Shown: in pieces, positions 1 to 7,162 of the stretch
Layout of the letters: each line of letters opens with the position of its first letter
Position numbering within the stretch: the stretch's first letter is position 1
Source of the DNA: Candidatus Aminicenantota bacterium
GTDB taxonomy: Bacteria; Acidobacteriota; Aminicenantia; UBA2199
DNA length: 9,489 nucleotides
Assembly (NCBI GenBank): GCA_020355945.1
Contig: CP070627.1
Span: 4,440,030-4,449,518 of the forward strand
Direction of reading: 5' to 3'
Notes under the pieces: model-generated
The model's input: the letters and a program-made list of their open reading frames with translations, nothing else
Told to the model about the DNA's origin: nothing
The model's database searches: none
Program-made: the position numbers and the translations under genes

Positions 1-2886
1 CAAACCTCTGCTTCTGTGGGTGCGGTGTCGGTTTCCCTGAGTCACCCGGATATTGTCTGGGTAGGCACCGGTGAGGCCACTTCCCGGAACAGTGTGGCTA
101 TCGGCGATGGGGTCTACAAATCCGAAGACGGCGGCAAAACCTGGAAACATATGGGCTTAGAAGAAACACGTCATATCGACCGGATTCTCATCGATGCCAA
201 CAACCCGGATATCGTTTACATTGGCGCCATGGGCCATCTATGGGGCCCCAACAAAGAACGGGGAGTTTTTAAAACCATTGACGGCGGCAAAACCTGGAAA
301 AAGGTTCTCTACTATGATGAAGATACGGGAATTGCCGATATGGCCATGGACCCCTCTAACAGCCGAATCATCTATGCAGCAGTTTATAATCACCGGCGAA
401 AGCCCTTTCATTTTACCAGCGGCGGACCCCACAGCGGTATATACAAAACCACTGACGGCGGTGAAACCTGGAAACAATTGAAAAAGGGCCTTCCCCAGGG
501 TGTTAATGGAAGATGTGGGCTGGCGGTTTGTAAGAGCCGACCGGAAGTGGTCTATGCCATCATAGAAAACAAGGAGGGCGGTATTTTCCGGTCCCAAGAT
601 AAAGGCGAAACCTGGAAACGAATGTGTGACAAAAAAACTTACGAAAAAGTCAATTTCCGCCCCTTTTACTACAGCAAAATCACCGTTGATCCCAACAATG
701 ACCTGGTGATCTATGCGTATTCCGGTAGGGCTTATATCTCCGAAGACGGTGGTAAGACCTTTAAAGAAATCGGTCAGGACCTGCATGCGGACCACCACCG
801 CATCCGGGTGAACCCCTTCAATTCCAATCATATCATCGACGGTAACGACGGCGGCATCGATATCTCCTGGGATAGAGGCAAACACTGGTACTCGGTACAA
901 AATGCCACCTGGGCGGAAGTCTATCAACTCACCTATGATATGAGGTACCCTTACTATGTTTACGCAGGGCTCCAGGATAACGGCAGTTGGGCCGGGCCCG
1001 TTAATTCAAAAGATAAAAAAGGGATCATGAATGTTCATTGGTCCCCGGTTGGCGGTGGAGACGGGTTCTATACCCAGGTAGACCCCAGGGACCACAATTT
1101 TGTTTTTCGAAACCTGCAAATGGGAAATATTGAACGTTTCCATCAAGGAAACGGACAAATCTTAAGCATCATCCCCAGGGCTGGCCTGGAGGAAGAACCC
1201 TACCGTTTCAATTGGAATTCCCCGATTCACCTGTCTCCCCACAATCCTGATATAATCTTTTTTGGTGGTAATTTTCTCTTTAAATCCACAGACTGCGGTA
1301 ACTCCTGGGAAAAAATCAGCCCGGACCTCAGCAGCAATGATCCCCAAAAGATCGTGGATTCAGGTGGACCCATTACAATGGATAACACCGGTGCAGAAGT
1401 TCACTGCACCATTTATACCATTGCCGAATCCCCGGTCAAACCGGGGATTATCTGGGCAGGTACGGATGATGGCAACCTGTGGGTAACCCGGGACAATGGT
1501 AAAAATTGGGTTAACGTGGTCAAAAACATTAAAGGACTGCCGCCTTACAGTTGGGTGTCCCGTGTAGAAGCGTCGCATTTTGCCGAGGGCACGGTTTATG
1601 TCACTTTTGACCGTCACCGCTGGGATGACTATGCGCCCTATGTTTACAAAAGCGACAATTTTGGCAAAACCTGGGTCTGTTTACGCGGCAGCCTGCCCAA
1701 AACCGGGTATTTGCATGTCATTCGAGAAGACCTTATCAATAGCCATCTCCTTTACCTGGGCAGTGAGTTTGGCCTGTTTTTCAGTTTTAATGAAGGGAAA
1801 CAGTGGATTCCTTTTAAGAAGGAATTTCCTACTACTGCGGTGCGGGATATTGCCGTGCACCCCAGGGAAAAGGACCTGATTGTGGGCACCCATGGCAGGG
1901 GGGTATGGATCATGGACGATATTTCTCCGCTGCAGCAGTTGACTCCCGGGATACTCGACAAAGAAGCGCATCTTTTCGATATACGTCCTGCCACTATTTA
2001 TTTTGAGCGCAAAGGTACGGAGTATTATGCCAAACCTGTCTTTTCTGCCCCTAACCCTATCTTTGGGGCAGCAATCAATTACTATCTAAAAAAAAAAGCA
2101 GGAAAAGACCAACCGGTTCATCTCCATATTTATGATTCCATGGGCACGACGAAAAAACGAACCCTGGAAGGAACCGGTAAAAAAGGCCTCAACCGGGTTT
2201 ACTGGGATTTGCGCGGGGAACCGCCGTTCAAAGAATTACCGCCAATGTTAAAAGGAGATGTGGCCCGCTGGTACGGGACCCCTAAAGGTCCATTTGTACT
2301 GCCCGGTAACTACAAAGTAGTCCTGGAATACGGAAAACAAGAACTTAAACTTGAAAAAGAAATCCTGGTCAAAAAAGATAAAAACCTGGATTACCCCCTG
2401 GAAGAATGGAAAGAAAATTACGAAACCGTCCTGCAGCTAAATGATTTGATGCGCAAGGGATTTAAAATGATTTCCGGGATAAGAATGCTGGACAACCAAT
2501 TACAAAAGTTGGGTAAAGACCTGAAAGAAAACAAAAAAACCCCGGAAAAGGTGATGAAAAAATTTAACCATGTATGTGAAAAGCTCAAGCAACTTAAATC
2601 GGTTTTTTTGCCTAAGGGTACTGAAAAAGGTTTTTACCGCAAACCTCTTAAAATGGCGCTGCATGGAGGGGCTGTAACAGAACAGGTTTTCAAACTGCAG
2701 ATGGGCATTAACAACTATCCGGGTAAACCCACGGAAACCCAGGAAAAACGGATAAAAGAGATACATCAGCGGCTAACTCCTATGTTTATGACAGCCACCC
2801 AGTTGATGGGTTCGGATATCCCGGAATTGAATCGACTGCTGCGGGAACATAACATGGAATTTATAAAAGTACCAAAACTCGATTAG
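1..2886 (+). CDS. BNR/Asp-box beta-propeller protein (sortilin/VPS10-like), 5'-truncated
   Basis: The frame is open from base 1 to the TAG at 2884-2886, giving 961 visible residues. The start lies outside the window, and the GTG at 16 is internal. Ten Asp-box motifs (S/T-x-D-x-G-x-x-W type) are readable: near nt 115, 271, 448, 589, 739, 865, 1286, 1486, 1651 and 1783, for example SEDGGKTWK, TIDGGKTWK, STDCGNSWE and SFNEGKQWI. Each normally marks one blade-turn of a beta-propeller, so residues up to about 640 should form one or two propellers. A propeller-closing stretch (GTHGRGVWIMDD) follows, then a beta-rich segment and a charged, probably helical C-terminal region (about 800-961). Proteins of this type are usually about 1000-1100 residues with a signal peptide, so perhaps 80-120 N-terminal residues are missing. 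Asp-boxes are structural. The common name 'glycosyl hydrolase' is not supported by any catalytic residue I can see. Substrate and partners are unknown; an exported location is inferred from the family. Confidence 0.9.
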   Translation, partial: QTSASVGAVSVSLSHPDIVWVGTGEATSRNSVAIGDGVYKSEDGGKTWKHMGLEETRHIDRILIDANNPDIVYIGAMGHLWGPNKERGVFKTIDGGKTWKKVLYYDEDTGIADMAMDPSNSRIIYAAVYNHRRKPFHFTSGGPHSGIYKTTDGGETWKQLKKGLPQGVNGRCGLAVCKSRPEVVYAIIENKEGGIFRSQDKGETWKRMCDKKTYEKVNFRPFYYSKITVDPNNDLVIYAYSGRAYISEDGGKTFKEIGQDLHADHHRIRVNPFNSNHIIDGNDGGIDISWDRGKHWYSVQNATWAEVYQLTYDMRYPYYVYAGLQDNGSWAGPVNSKDKKGIMNVHWSPVGGGDGFYTQVDPRDHNFVFRNLQMGNIERFHQGNGQILSIIPRAGLEEEPYRFNWNSPIHLSPHNPDIIFFGGNFLFKSTDCGNSWEKISPDLSSNDPQKIVDSGGPITMDNTGAEVHCTIYTIAESPVKPGIIWAGTDDGNLWVTRDNGKNWVNVVKNIKGLPPYSWVSRVEASHFAEGTVYVTFDRHRWDDYAPYVYKSDNFGKTWVCLRGSLPKTGYLHVIREDLINSHLLYLGSEFGLFFSFNEGKQWIPFKKEFPTTAVRDIAVHPREKDLIVGTHGRGVWIMDDISPLQQLTPGILDKEAHLFDIRPATIYFERKGTEYYAKPVFSAPNPIFGAAINYYLKKKAGKDQPVHLHIYDSMGTTKKRTLEGTGKKGLNRVYWDLRGEPPFKELPPMLKGDVARWYGTPKGPFVLPGNYKVVLEYGKQELKLEKEILVKKDKNLDYPLEEWKENYETVLQLNDLMRKGFKMISGIRMLDNQLQKLGKDLKENKKTPEKVMKKFNHVCEKLKQLKSVFLPKGTEKGFYRKPLKMALHGGAVTEQVFKLQMGINNYPGKPTETQEKRIKEIHQRLTPMFMTATQLMGSDIPELNRLLREHNMEFIKVPKLD

Positions 2887-2901
2887 ATCCTATGAAAATA
2901 A

Positions 2902-2936
2902 GCCGCGAAGACACGCGAAGGGACGCGAAGAAAAAA
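2902..2936 (+). repeat. Triple GCGAAG intergenic repeat with A-tract
   Basis: Three copies of a CGCGAAG core spaced 10 bp apart (2904-2910, 2914-2920, 2924-2930) are followed by a run of six A. The architecture matches the CACAAAG repeat at 3880-3915: a leading GCC, three R/C-rich 10-bp units ending in AAG, then an A-run. It starts 16 bp after the stop of the propeller gene and has no coding potential. Sequences of this look are scattered between genes in several uncultured phyla, as far as I recall. The function is unknown. Confidence 0.7.
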
Positions 2937-2966
2937 TAGATATAAATACAATTGTAGATGCTTCAC

Positions 2967-2984
2967 GGTTTGATTCATCAAACC
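2967..2984. repeat. Perfect 8-bp inverted repeat in convergent gap
   Basis: GGTTTGAT (2967-2974) and ATCAAACC (2977-2984) are exact reverse complements separated by TC. Flanking ACG/CGT bases could extend the stem across a short bulge. It sits between the convergent propeller gene and the 3074-3778 gene, where a bidirectional terminator would be expected, but neither side has a T-tract. It could be a terminator acting without one, a protein-binding palindrome or a remnant of a dispersed repeat. The rest of the gap (2985-3073) is GC-rich and shows only the short palindrome GCCCGGGC. Confidence 0.5.
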
Positions 2985-3073
2985 CCGTAGAAACGTGGAT
3001 GAATTGCCCGGGCCTGGGTTTGATTGCCCTCCCCTGGCGGCCGGATTGGCAGGCACAGTAAAGGGCAAAAATT

Positions 3074-3778
3074 TCAAATGTCTAAAAGGTGAGCTCGGAA
3101 GAAGAAAGTGTAGAGGTATTTGGTTTCATTAAATTTTAAAACCATGACCACCCTGTAAGTATGGTGGTTAATATAGGTTTCAAAATTAAAATTCTTGTCC
3201 TTTTTGCTTTTCTTTTTCACTATTTTTTTTACTTGTTTTTCTTTGTATTTATCAATGAAGATAGGTTGGATTCGTAATCCGGCTTTTCCATAAGTTCTTG
3301 AAGCAGCAGCACCTTGAGAAAAACTCACCAGTTCCTTTTCATGCTTGATATAATCGGAATCAAACGGAAAGAACACATCTTGCCAATTACCGCCCACAAA
3401 TACCACCGTTGGTATCATCGCCTTCATTTCAGAAAGAGATGGCCGTTTTACCCCTTTATGGGAAATATTATGGGGGTTTCCTTTTTCGTCGATAAATCTA
3501 CATTCGTTCCACAGGATAGTAATAGGTGAATTCATTTTATTGTAAATCCTGAAGCGAAAGCCCTGGGGGGCAGGAGCCCAGACAATAGCAAAAGATCCAC
3601 TGTCGAATAGTTTACCATCTTTTACTTTTATTTCTTGTTCCAATCCGGGTTCCCTTTCCACGCGCTCAAGTTTAACTGCCACGGTGTATTCCTTTTTCTC
3701 CTTTGCATAGAGGGAACCTGTGACTAAAATCCCTCCCCAAAGACATGCTGTCAAAATACCCACGATTATATTCCGCAT
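3074..3778 (-). CDS. Exported protein of unknown function
   Basis: This is a 234-residue protein read leftwards. I chose the ATG at 3776-3778 because GGAGG lies 5 nt upstream of it; an ATG 12 nt further upstream (3788-3790) would overlap that Shine-Dalgarno. The N-terminus MRNIIVGIL followed by a hydrophobic stretch and a SLYA/KEKK boundary looks like a signal peptide. LTAC at residues 9-12 resembles a lipobox but is very close to the start, so ordinary signal peptidase cleavage after Ala25 seems more likely. The mature part is beta-rich with a central segment (FRFRIYNKMNSPITILWNEC, then HKGVKRPS) of a kind I recognise from unnamed Gram-negative envelope proteins, an immunoglobulin-like guess at best. 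A lysine-rich patch (KQVKKIVKKKSKKDK) precedes a C-terminal beta-rich region. The gene is monocistronic, convergent with the propeller gene and divergent from the regulator. Confidence 0.8.
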   Translation of the reverse strand: MRNIIVGILTACLWGGILVTGSLYAKEKKEYTVAVKLERVEREPGLEQEIKVKDGKLFDSGSFAIVWAPAPQGFRFRIYNKMNSPITILWNECRFIDEKGNPHNISHKGVKRPSLSEMKAMIPTVVFVGGNWQDVFFPFDSDYIKHEKELVSFSQGAAASRTYGKAGLRIQPIFIDKYKEKQVKKIVKKKSKKDKNFNFETYINHHTYRVVMVLKFNETKYLYTFFFRAHLLDI

Positions 3779-3814
3779 TCTAACCTCCATTTATTTTAAT
3801 TTAATTAATAAATA

Positions 3815-3843
3815 GTTATATACAAAATCCCTCCATTTTTCAA
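3815..3843 (-). promoter_or_regulatory. Sigma-70-type promoter of the 3074-3778 gene
   Basis: On the minus strand, TTGAAA (3838-3843) is separated by exactly 17 bp from TATAAC (3815-3820), each 5/6 to the housekeeping consensus. The predicted transcript start is near 3808, giving a leader of about 30 nt that contains the GGAGG ribosome binding site. Confidence 0.6.
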
Positions 3844-3879
3844 CCCCTCGGCGAGGCCTAAATCCAACGTCTAATTTTA

Positions 3880-3915
3880 GCCACAAAGGTACACAAAGGG
3901 GCACAAAGGAAAAAA
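3880..3915 (+). repeat. Triple CACAAAG intergenic repeat with A-tract
   Basis: Three 10-bp units with the core CACAAAGG (from about 3882, 3892 and 3902) follow a leading GCC and end in an A-run. The layout is the same as at 2902-2936, with A replacing G at the variable purines. It lies in the divergent gap between two promoters. A weak hairpin formed by GGCCTAAA (3855-3862) and TTTAGCC (3876-3882) is directly upstream. Confidence 0.7.
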
Positions 3916-3932
3916 GAGTATCCAAACCATCC

Positions 3933-3983
3933 CAATGAAAAGTTTTTGGAGGTGTCGGAACCTTTTTTCAAAAAGGTTCTGAC
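3933..3983 (+). repeat. Dispersed palindromic element, copy A
   Basis: The element begins CAATGAAAAGTTTTTGG, continues with a G-rich stretch (GGTG) and ends in a 13-bp stem (3954-3966 with 3971-3983, one G-T pair, four-base loop) whose centre is TTTTTTCAAAAA. A second copy with the same head lies in the opposite orientation at 7159-7216. Copy A is 19 bp upstream of the -35 box of the regulator promoter, so it could act as an upstream terminator or insulator, but no function is shown. Confidence 0.65.
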
Positions 3984-4001
3984 CCGCCGGAGGCAAAAAT
4001 T

Positions 4002-4030
4002 TTGCAAAAGGGATTGTTTTCTCTTATAAT
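4002..4030 (+). promoter_or_regulatory. Sigma-70-type promoter for the regulator operon, probably leaderless
   Basis: TTGCAA (4002-4007) and a perfect TATAAT (4025-4030) are separated by exactly 17 bp. The ATG of the regulator begins at 4038, 8 nt after the -10 box, which is where transcription would start. The mRNA would therefore begin at or one base before the start codon. This agrees with the lack of any Shine-Dalgarno in front of this ATG, in contrast with pfkA and the 3778 gene. Confidence 0.6.
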
Positions 4031-4037
4031 ATTGGGC

Positions 4038-5402
4038 ATGAATAAATTATTAGTAGTCGAAGACAACAAATCCATGCAGGAGATGTTGGAGAGCATTCTC
4101 AGTGAAAAAGGATACAGGGTCAAAACCGCTGATGATGTGGCTGACGCTCTGATGCTCTTGAAAAAAGAAAATTTCCACGCCATCATTTCCGATTTTCAAT
4201 TACCCAATGTAAACGGCATCGAATTCTTAAAAAGAATAAAGCATTTGAATATCCCTTTTATTCTACTGACTGCTTTTGGTTCCATTGAACTGGCAGTAGA
4301 AGCCATGAAAGAGGGGGCGTTTGATTTTGTTACCAAGCCAGTAGACCCGGATTACCTGTTTTTACTTGTGGAAAAAGCATTGGAATCCACCCGGATTTTG
4401 CGAGAAAATATTATTTTCAAAGAAGCTTACGCCTCAGAAATGGAAAAGACCGTAATTATTGGCAGCAGCCCGGCAATTTTGCAGGAAGCGGAAAAGTTAA
4501 AACAAGTTGCAGGCACCAATACACCGGTGATGTTGTTAGGAGAAAGTGGAACCGGGAAAGAATTATTTGCCCGCGCCATTCATAATTTAAGCCAGAGAAG
4601 GGAAAAACCTTTTGTTGCCATTAACTCGGCCTCCATCCCGGGGAACCTGTTGGAAAACGAACTATTCGGCCATGAAAAAGGGTCTTATACGGATGCTTAT
4701 GTGCGTCAAATCGGCAAACTGGAGCTGGCCCAGGGAGGAACATTTTTCCTGGACGAGATTGGGGATTTACCCATGAATTTGCAAGGAAAGTTACTGCGAG
4801 TGATAGAAGAAAAAAAAGTCAGCCGCATCGGCAGCAACCAGGAAATCGACCTGGATATCCGTTTCATTTTTGCCACCAATGTAAACCTGGAAAAGGCCGT
4901 TACCGGATCGCGATTTCGAAAAGACCTTTACTTTAGAATCAATGTTTTTCCCTTGCAATTGCCTCCTTTAAGAGAACGAGAAGGTGATATTATTTTACTG
5001 GCGGAATATTTTATTAAAAAATTCTCTATTGAAATGAGGCGAGAGGGCACTGCTCTCTCGGAAAAAGCAAAAGAAAAATTACTCGACTATCAATGGCCCG
5101 GCAATATCAGGGAGTTGTTGAATACCATTGAACGGGCTTTAATTATATGCAAAGGCAAAGAGATTACGGAAAATGATATTATTCTCCCGGAAAAACCCTT
5201 TTCCCTGGTGGACACGTTTAATTTTTCCGGTAATTTGAAACAGGTAACTTCCCGGGCAATTAAGATAGTGGAAAAAATAAAAATCCAGAGGGCCTTAAAA
5301 GAAGTCGGATTTAACAAAACCCGTGCGGCAGAAATGTTGGAGGTTAGTTATAAAACCTTGTTAGATAAGATCAAAGAGTATGACATTTCGGAAGACACTT
5401 AA
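4038..5402 (+). CDS. NtrC-family sigma-54-dependent response regulator
   Basis: This 454-residue, three-domain regulator activates sigma-54 RNA polymerase when phosphorylated by a partner kinase not seen in this window. Receiver domain (about 1-115): acidic pair E8/D9, phospho-acceptor D52 (in SDFQLP), T78 and K100 (FVTKP). AAA+ domain (about 138-370): Walker A GESGTGKE at 168-175, Walker B GGTFFLDEIGDL around 233-244 and an arginine-rich FRKDLYFRINVFPLQLPPLR segment. C-terminal Fis-type helix-turn-helix: NKTRAAEMLEVSYKTLLDKI (about 426-445). The loop that touches sigma-54, usually GAFTGA, reads GSYTDA at 215-220. I chose the ATG at 4038 because the receiver fold begins there; a TTG at 4002 in the same frame coincides with the -35 box. 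It is the first gene of an overlapping operon with the acyltransferase and pfkA. Its targets cannot be read from the window, and I see no -24/-12 promoter here. Confidence 0.95.
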   Translation: MNKLLVVEDNKSMQEMLESILSEKGYRVKTADDVADALMLLKKENFHAIISDFQLPNVNGIEFLKRIKHLNIPFILLTAFGSIELAVEAMKEGAFDFVTKPVDPDYLFLLVEKALESTRILRENIIFKEAYASEMEKTVIIGSSPAILQEAEKLKQVAGTNTPVMLLGESGTGKELFARAIHNLSQRREKPFVAINSASIPGNLLENELFGHEKGSYTDAYVRQIGKLELAQGGTFFLDEIGDLPMNLQGKLLRVIEEKKVSRIGSNQEIDLDIRFIFATNVNLEKAVTGSRFRKDLYFRINVFPLQLPPLREREGDIILLAEYFIKKFSIEMRREGTALSEKAKEKLLDYQWPGNIRELLNTIERALIICKGKEITENDIILPEKPFSLVDTFNFSGNLKQVTSRAIKIVEKIKIQRALKEVGFNKTRAAEMLEVSYKTLLDKIKEYDISEDT

Positions 5403-6087
5403 ATATTTTTTGATACGAAAAGTAACTAAATTCCTGGTTCATGCGCTCATAAAAACCTGCAAGCTGGAAATTGTGGGCGTGGAAAAGATTGACCAATTGA
5501 GGAAGAAGAAGATTCCCATTATATATGCGTATTGGCATCGCCATATTTTTGTAACCATTTATCGGTTTAAGAAAACCGGGGCCCGCCCGTTAATTTCACT
5601 TTCAGAGGATGGTGAATTGGTCTCCCAGGTGGCAGTGGAATTTGGGATGAACCCGGTACGGGGGTCTTCGTCACGGGGAGGTGCCCGGGCATTTTTAGCC
5701 ATGGCTAATACCATTAAAGAAGACAACTCGGAAGTATTAATCACGGCAGATGGTCCCAAGGGTCCCTCGAAGCAGATCAAAGACGGTACGATTCGATTGG
5801 CCCAAAAAACCAATTCCGCGATTGTTCCTATTTGTTGGCATGCCAGCAGGGAAAAGGTATTTAAAAAAACCTGGGACCAATTTAAAATTCCTTTGCCCTT
5901 TAGTAAAATCACCTATGCTTACGGTGAACCTTTTGGAATTCCTGCCGATGCCACCAAAGAGGATTATCCCCGGCTAAAGGAAAATTTAAAAAAAGCAATC
6001 GATTCCCTTGAAGAAGAATTAAAAAGCAAAAAAAGGAGGCGGTATGAAAAAGATAAAGCGAATTGGGATTTTAACGGGTGGGGGTGA
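5380..6087 (+). CDS. DUF374 lysophospholipid acyltransferase-like protein
   Basis: This 235-residue protein matches the DUF374 (PF04028) branch of the lysophospholipid/lipid A acyltransferase superfamily. The landmarks in order are YAYWHRHIF (50-58, with the presumed catalytic His region), LISLSEDGELVSQVA (71-85), NPVRGSSSRGGARA (91-104) and ITADGPKGPS (121-130). It probably acylates a lipid at the inner membrane. The N-terminus is amphipathic and basic (FRKTLKYFLIRKVTKFLVHAL) with no clear signal peptide. The acyl acceptor is unknown; in Gram-negative relatives the family sits near lipopolysaccharide genes. The ATG at 5380 overlaps the regulator's end by 23 bp, and no nearby in-frame ATG offers an alternative start. 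Its basic C-terminal tail overlaps the start of pfkA by 44 bp, so the last residues (KKRRRYEKDKANWDFNGWG) are dictated partly by the pfkA ribosome binding site and start. Confidence 0.88.
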   Translation: MTFRKTLKYFLIRKVTKFLVHALIKTCKLEIVGVEKIDQLRKKKIPIIYAYWHRHIFVTIYRFKKTGARPLISLSEDGELVSQVAVEFGMNPVRGSSSRGGARAFLAMANTIKEDNSEVLITADGPKGPSKQIKDGTIRLAQKTNSAIVPICWHASREKVFKKTWDQFKIPLPFSKITYAYGEPFGIPADATKEDYPRLKENLKKAIDSLEEELKSKKRRRYEKDKANWDFNGWG

Positions 6088-7141
6088 TTGTCCGGGATTA
6101 AACGCGGTCATCCGTGCTGTTGTCAAAACTGCTTACCAGGATTATGGTGTAGAAGTTTTCGGTATCAAGGACGGTTTTGGCGGTTTAATTAGAAAACAAG
6201 TACAAAAGTTGAATTTAAAAGACGTTTCCGGGATATTACCCAGGGGTGGTACGATTTTAGGCACCTCTAACCGGGATAATCCCTTTAAATACCCGGTAAA
6301 AAACGAAAAAGGGGAAATCGAATACCAGGATGTCTCAAAGCAAGTGGTAAAAACAGTAGAATACAATGAGTTAGAAGTGATTGTTACCGTAGGTGGTGAC
6401 GGCACCCAATATATGGCCAACCAGTTGTATGAAACTCATGGTGTCCCGGTGGTAGGTGTGCCCAAGACTATTGACAACGATATCAACGGAACCGATGTTA
6501 CCTTTGGGTTTGATACGGCTCTTTATGTAGCCACGGCTTCTATTGATAAGCTTCATTCTACGGCAGAGGCTCATCACCGGATCATGGTGTGTGAAGTGAT
6601 GGGCAGGTACGCGGGGTGGATTGCTTTAGAAGCCGGGATAGCTGGCGGCGGTGATGTGATTTTAATCCCGGAAATCCCCTTTAAAATGGAAAAAATCGCT
6701 GAAAAAATCAAAAATAGAGAAAAAAACGGGAAACGGTTTTCACTGGTAGTGGTGGCGGAAGGCGCTAAACCCGAAGGCGGTGACGTGGTAGTCGCTCGAA
6801 AAGTAGCCGATCCCAATGATCCTATCCGACTGGGCGGCATTTCCCAATTTGTCGGCAATAAAATCGAAGACCTCACCGGGATTGAAACCAGGTACACGAT
6901 CTTAGGTCATGTGCAGCGGGGCGGCAGTCCCTCGCCTTTTGACCGGATACTGGCTAGCCGTTTCGGTTATCATGCAGTCAAAGCTCTTATGGAAGGGAAA
7001 TTCGGCCACCTGGTGGGATTAAGAGGACAGGAGATCAAAACCACATTGATTAAAGATGCGATTGCCGTTCCTCGGCGGGTGAAACCCGATTCCGACCTGG
7101 TGCAAACCGCCAAAGCCCTGGGCACCAGCTTTGGGGTGTGA
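6044..7141 (+). CDS. pfkA: 6-phosphofructokinase
   Basis: The 365-residue enzyme phosphorylates fructose 6-phosphate to fructose 1,6-bisphosphate in cytoplasmic glycolysis. The phosphate-donor loop GGGDCPGLN (12-20) is followed by GGTILGTSN (68-76), VGGDGT (116-121), PKTIDND (140-146) with the expected catalytic Asp144, MGRYAG (186-191) and GHVQRGGSPSPFDR (288-301). Gly120 corresponds to Gly104 of the E. coli enzyme and favours ATP. Lys141, where E. coli has Gly124, is the residue typical of pyrophosphate-using or group III enzymes, so the donor is probably ATP but not certain. The length (365 versus about 320 for E. coli PfkA) also fits that clade. AGGAGG at 6034-6039, 4 nt before the ATG, is a strong Shine-Dalgarno lying inside the upstream acyltransferase gene. 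The stop codon lies in a tandem 8-mer repeat. Confidence 0.97.
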   Translation: MKKIKRIGILTGGGDCPGLNAVIRAVVKTAYQDYGVEVFGIKDGFGGLIRKQVQKLNLKDVSGILPRGGTILGTSNRDNPFKYPVKNEKGEIEYQDVSKQVVKTVEYNELEVIVTVGGDGTQYMANQLYETHGVPVVGVPKTIDNDINGTDVTFGFDTALYVATASIDKLHSTAEAHHRIMVCEVMGRYAGWIALEAGIAGGGDVILIPEIPFKMEKIAEKIKNREKNGKRFSLVVVAEGAKPEGGDVVVARKVADPNDPIRLGGISQFVGNKIEDLTGIETRYTILGHVQRGGSPSPFDRILASRFGYHAVKALMEGKFGHLVGLRGQEIKTTLIKDAIAVPRRVKPDSDLVQTAKALGTSFGV

Positions 7142-7162
7142 CTGCATGACTGCATGACTGCA
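7139..7162 (+). repeat. Three tandem copies of TGACTGCA spanning the pfkA stop
   Basis: TGACTGCA occurs three times without mismatch at 7139-7146, 7147-7154 and 7155-7162. The first three bases are the pfkA stop codon. The last copy runs into the left arm of the hairpin at 7159-7194. It is probably a slippage expansion at an element junction. Confidence 0.8.

Noticed and set aside
16..18. GTG as the start of the propeller gene
   Set aside because: The frame is open to base 1 and the sequence there is already internal propeller sequence; the gene is truncated by the window.
238..927. 229-codon minus-strand frame under the propeller gene
   Set aside because: It is a mirror of the repeated Asp-box coding strand; it has no ribosome binding site or family features I recognise.
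2902..3915. CRISPR array or transposon bounded by the two triple repeats
   Set aside because: The repeats are 10-bp units without spacers, and the enclosed gene has no transposase features or terminal inverted repeats.
4002..4037. Upstream TTG start extending the regulator by 12 residues
   Set aside because: The receiver domain begins at the ATG at 4038, and the extension coincides with the promoter boxes.
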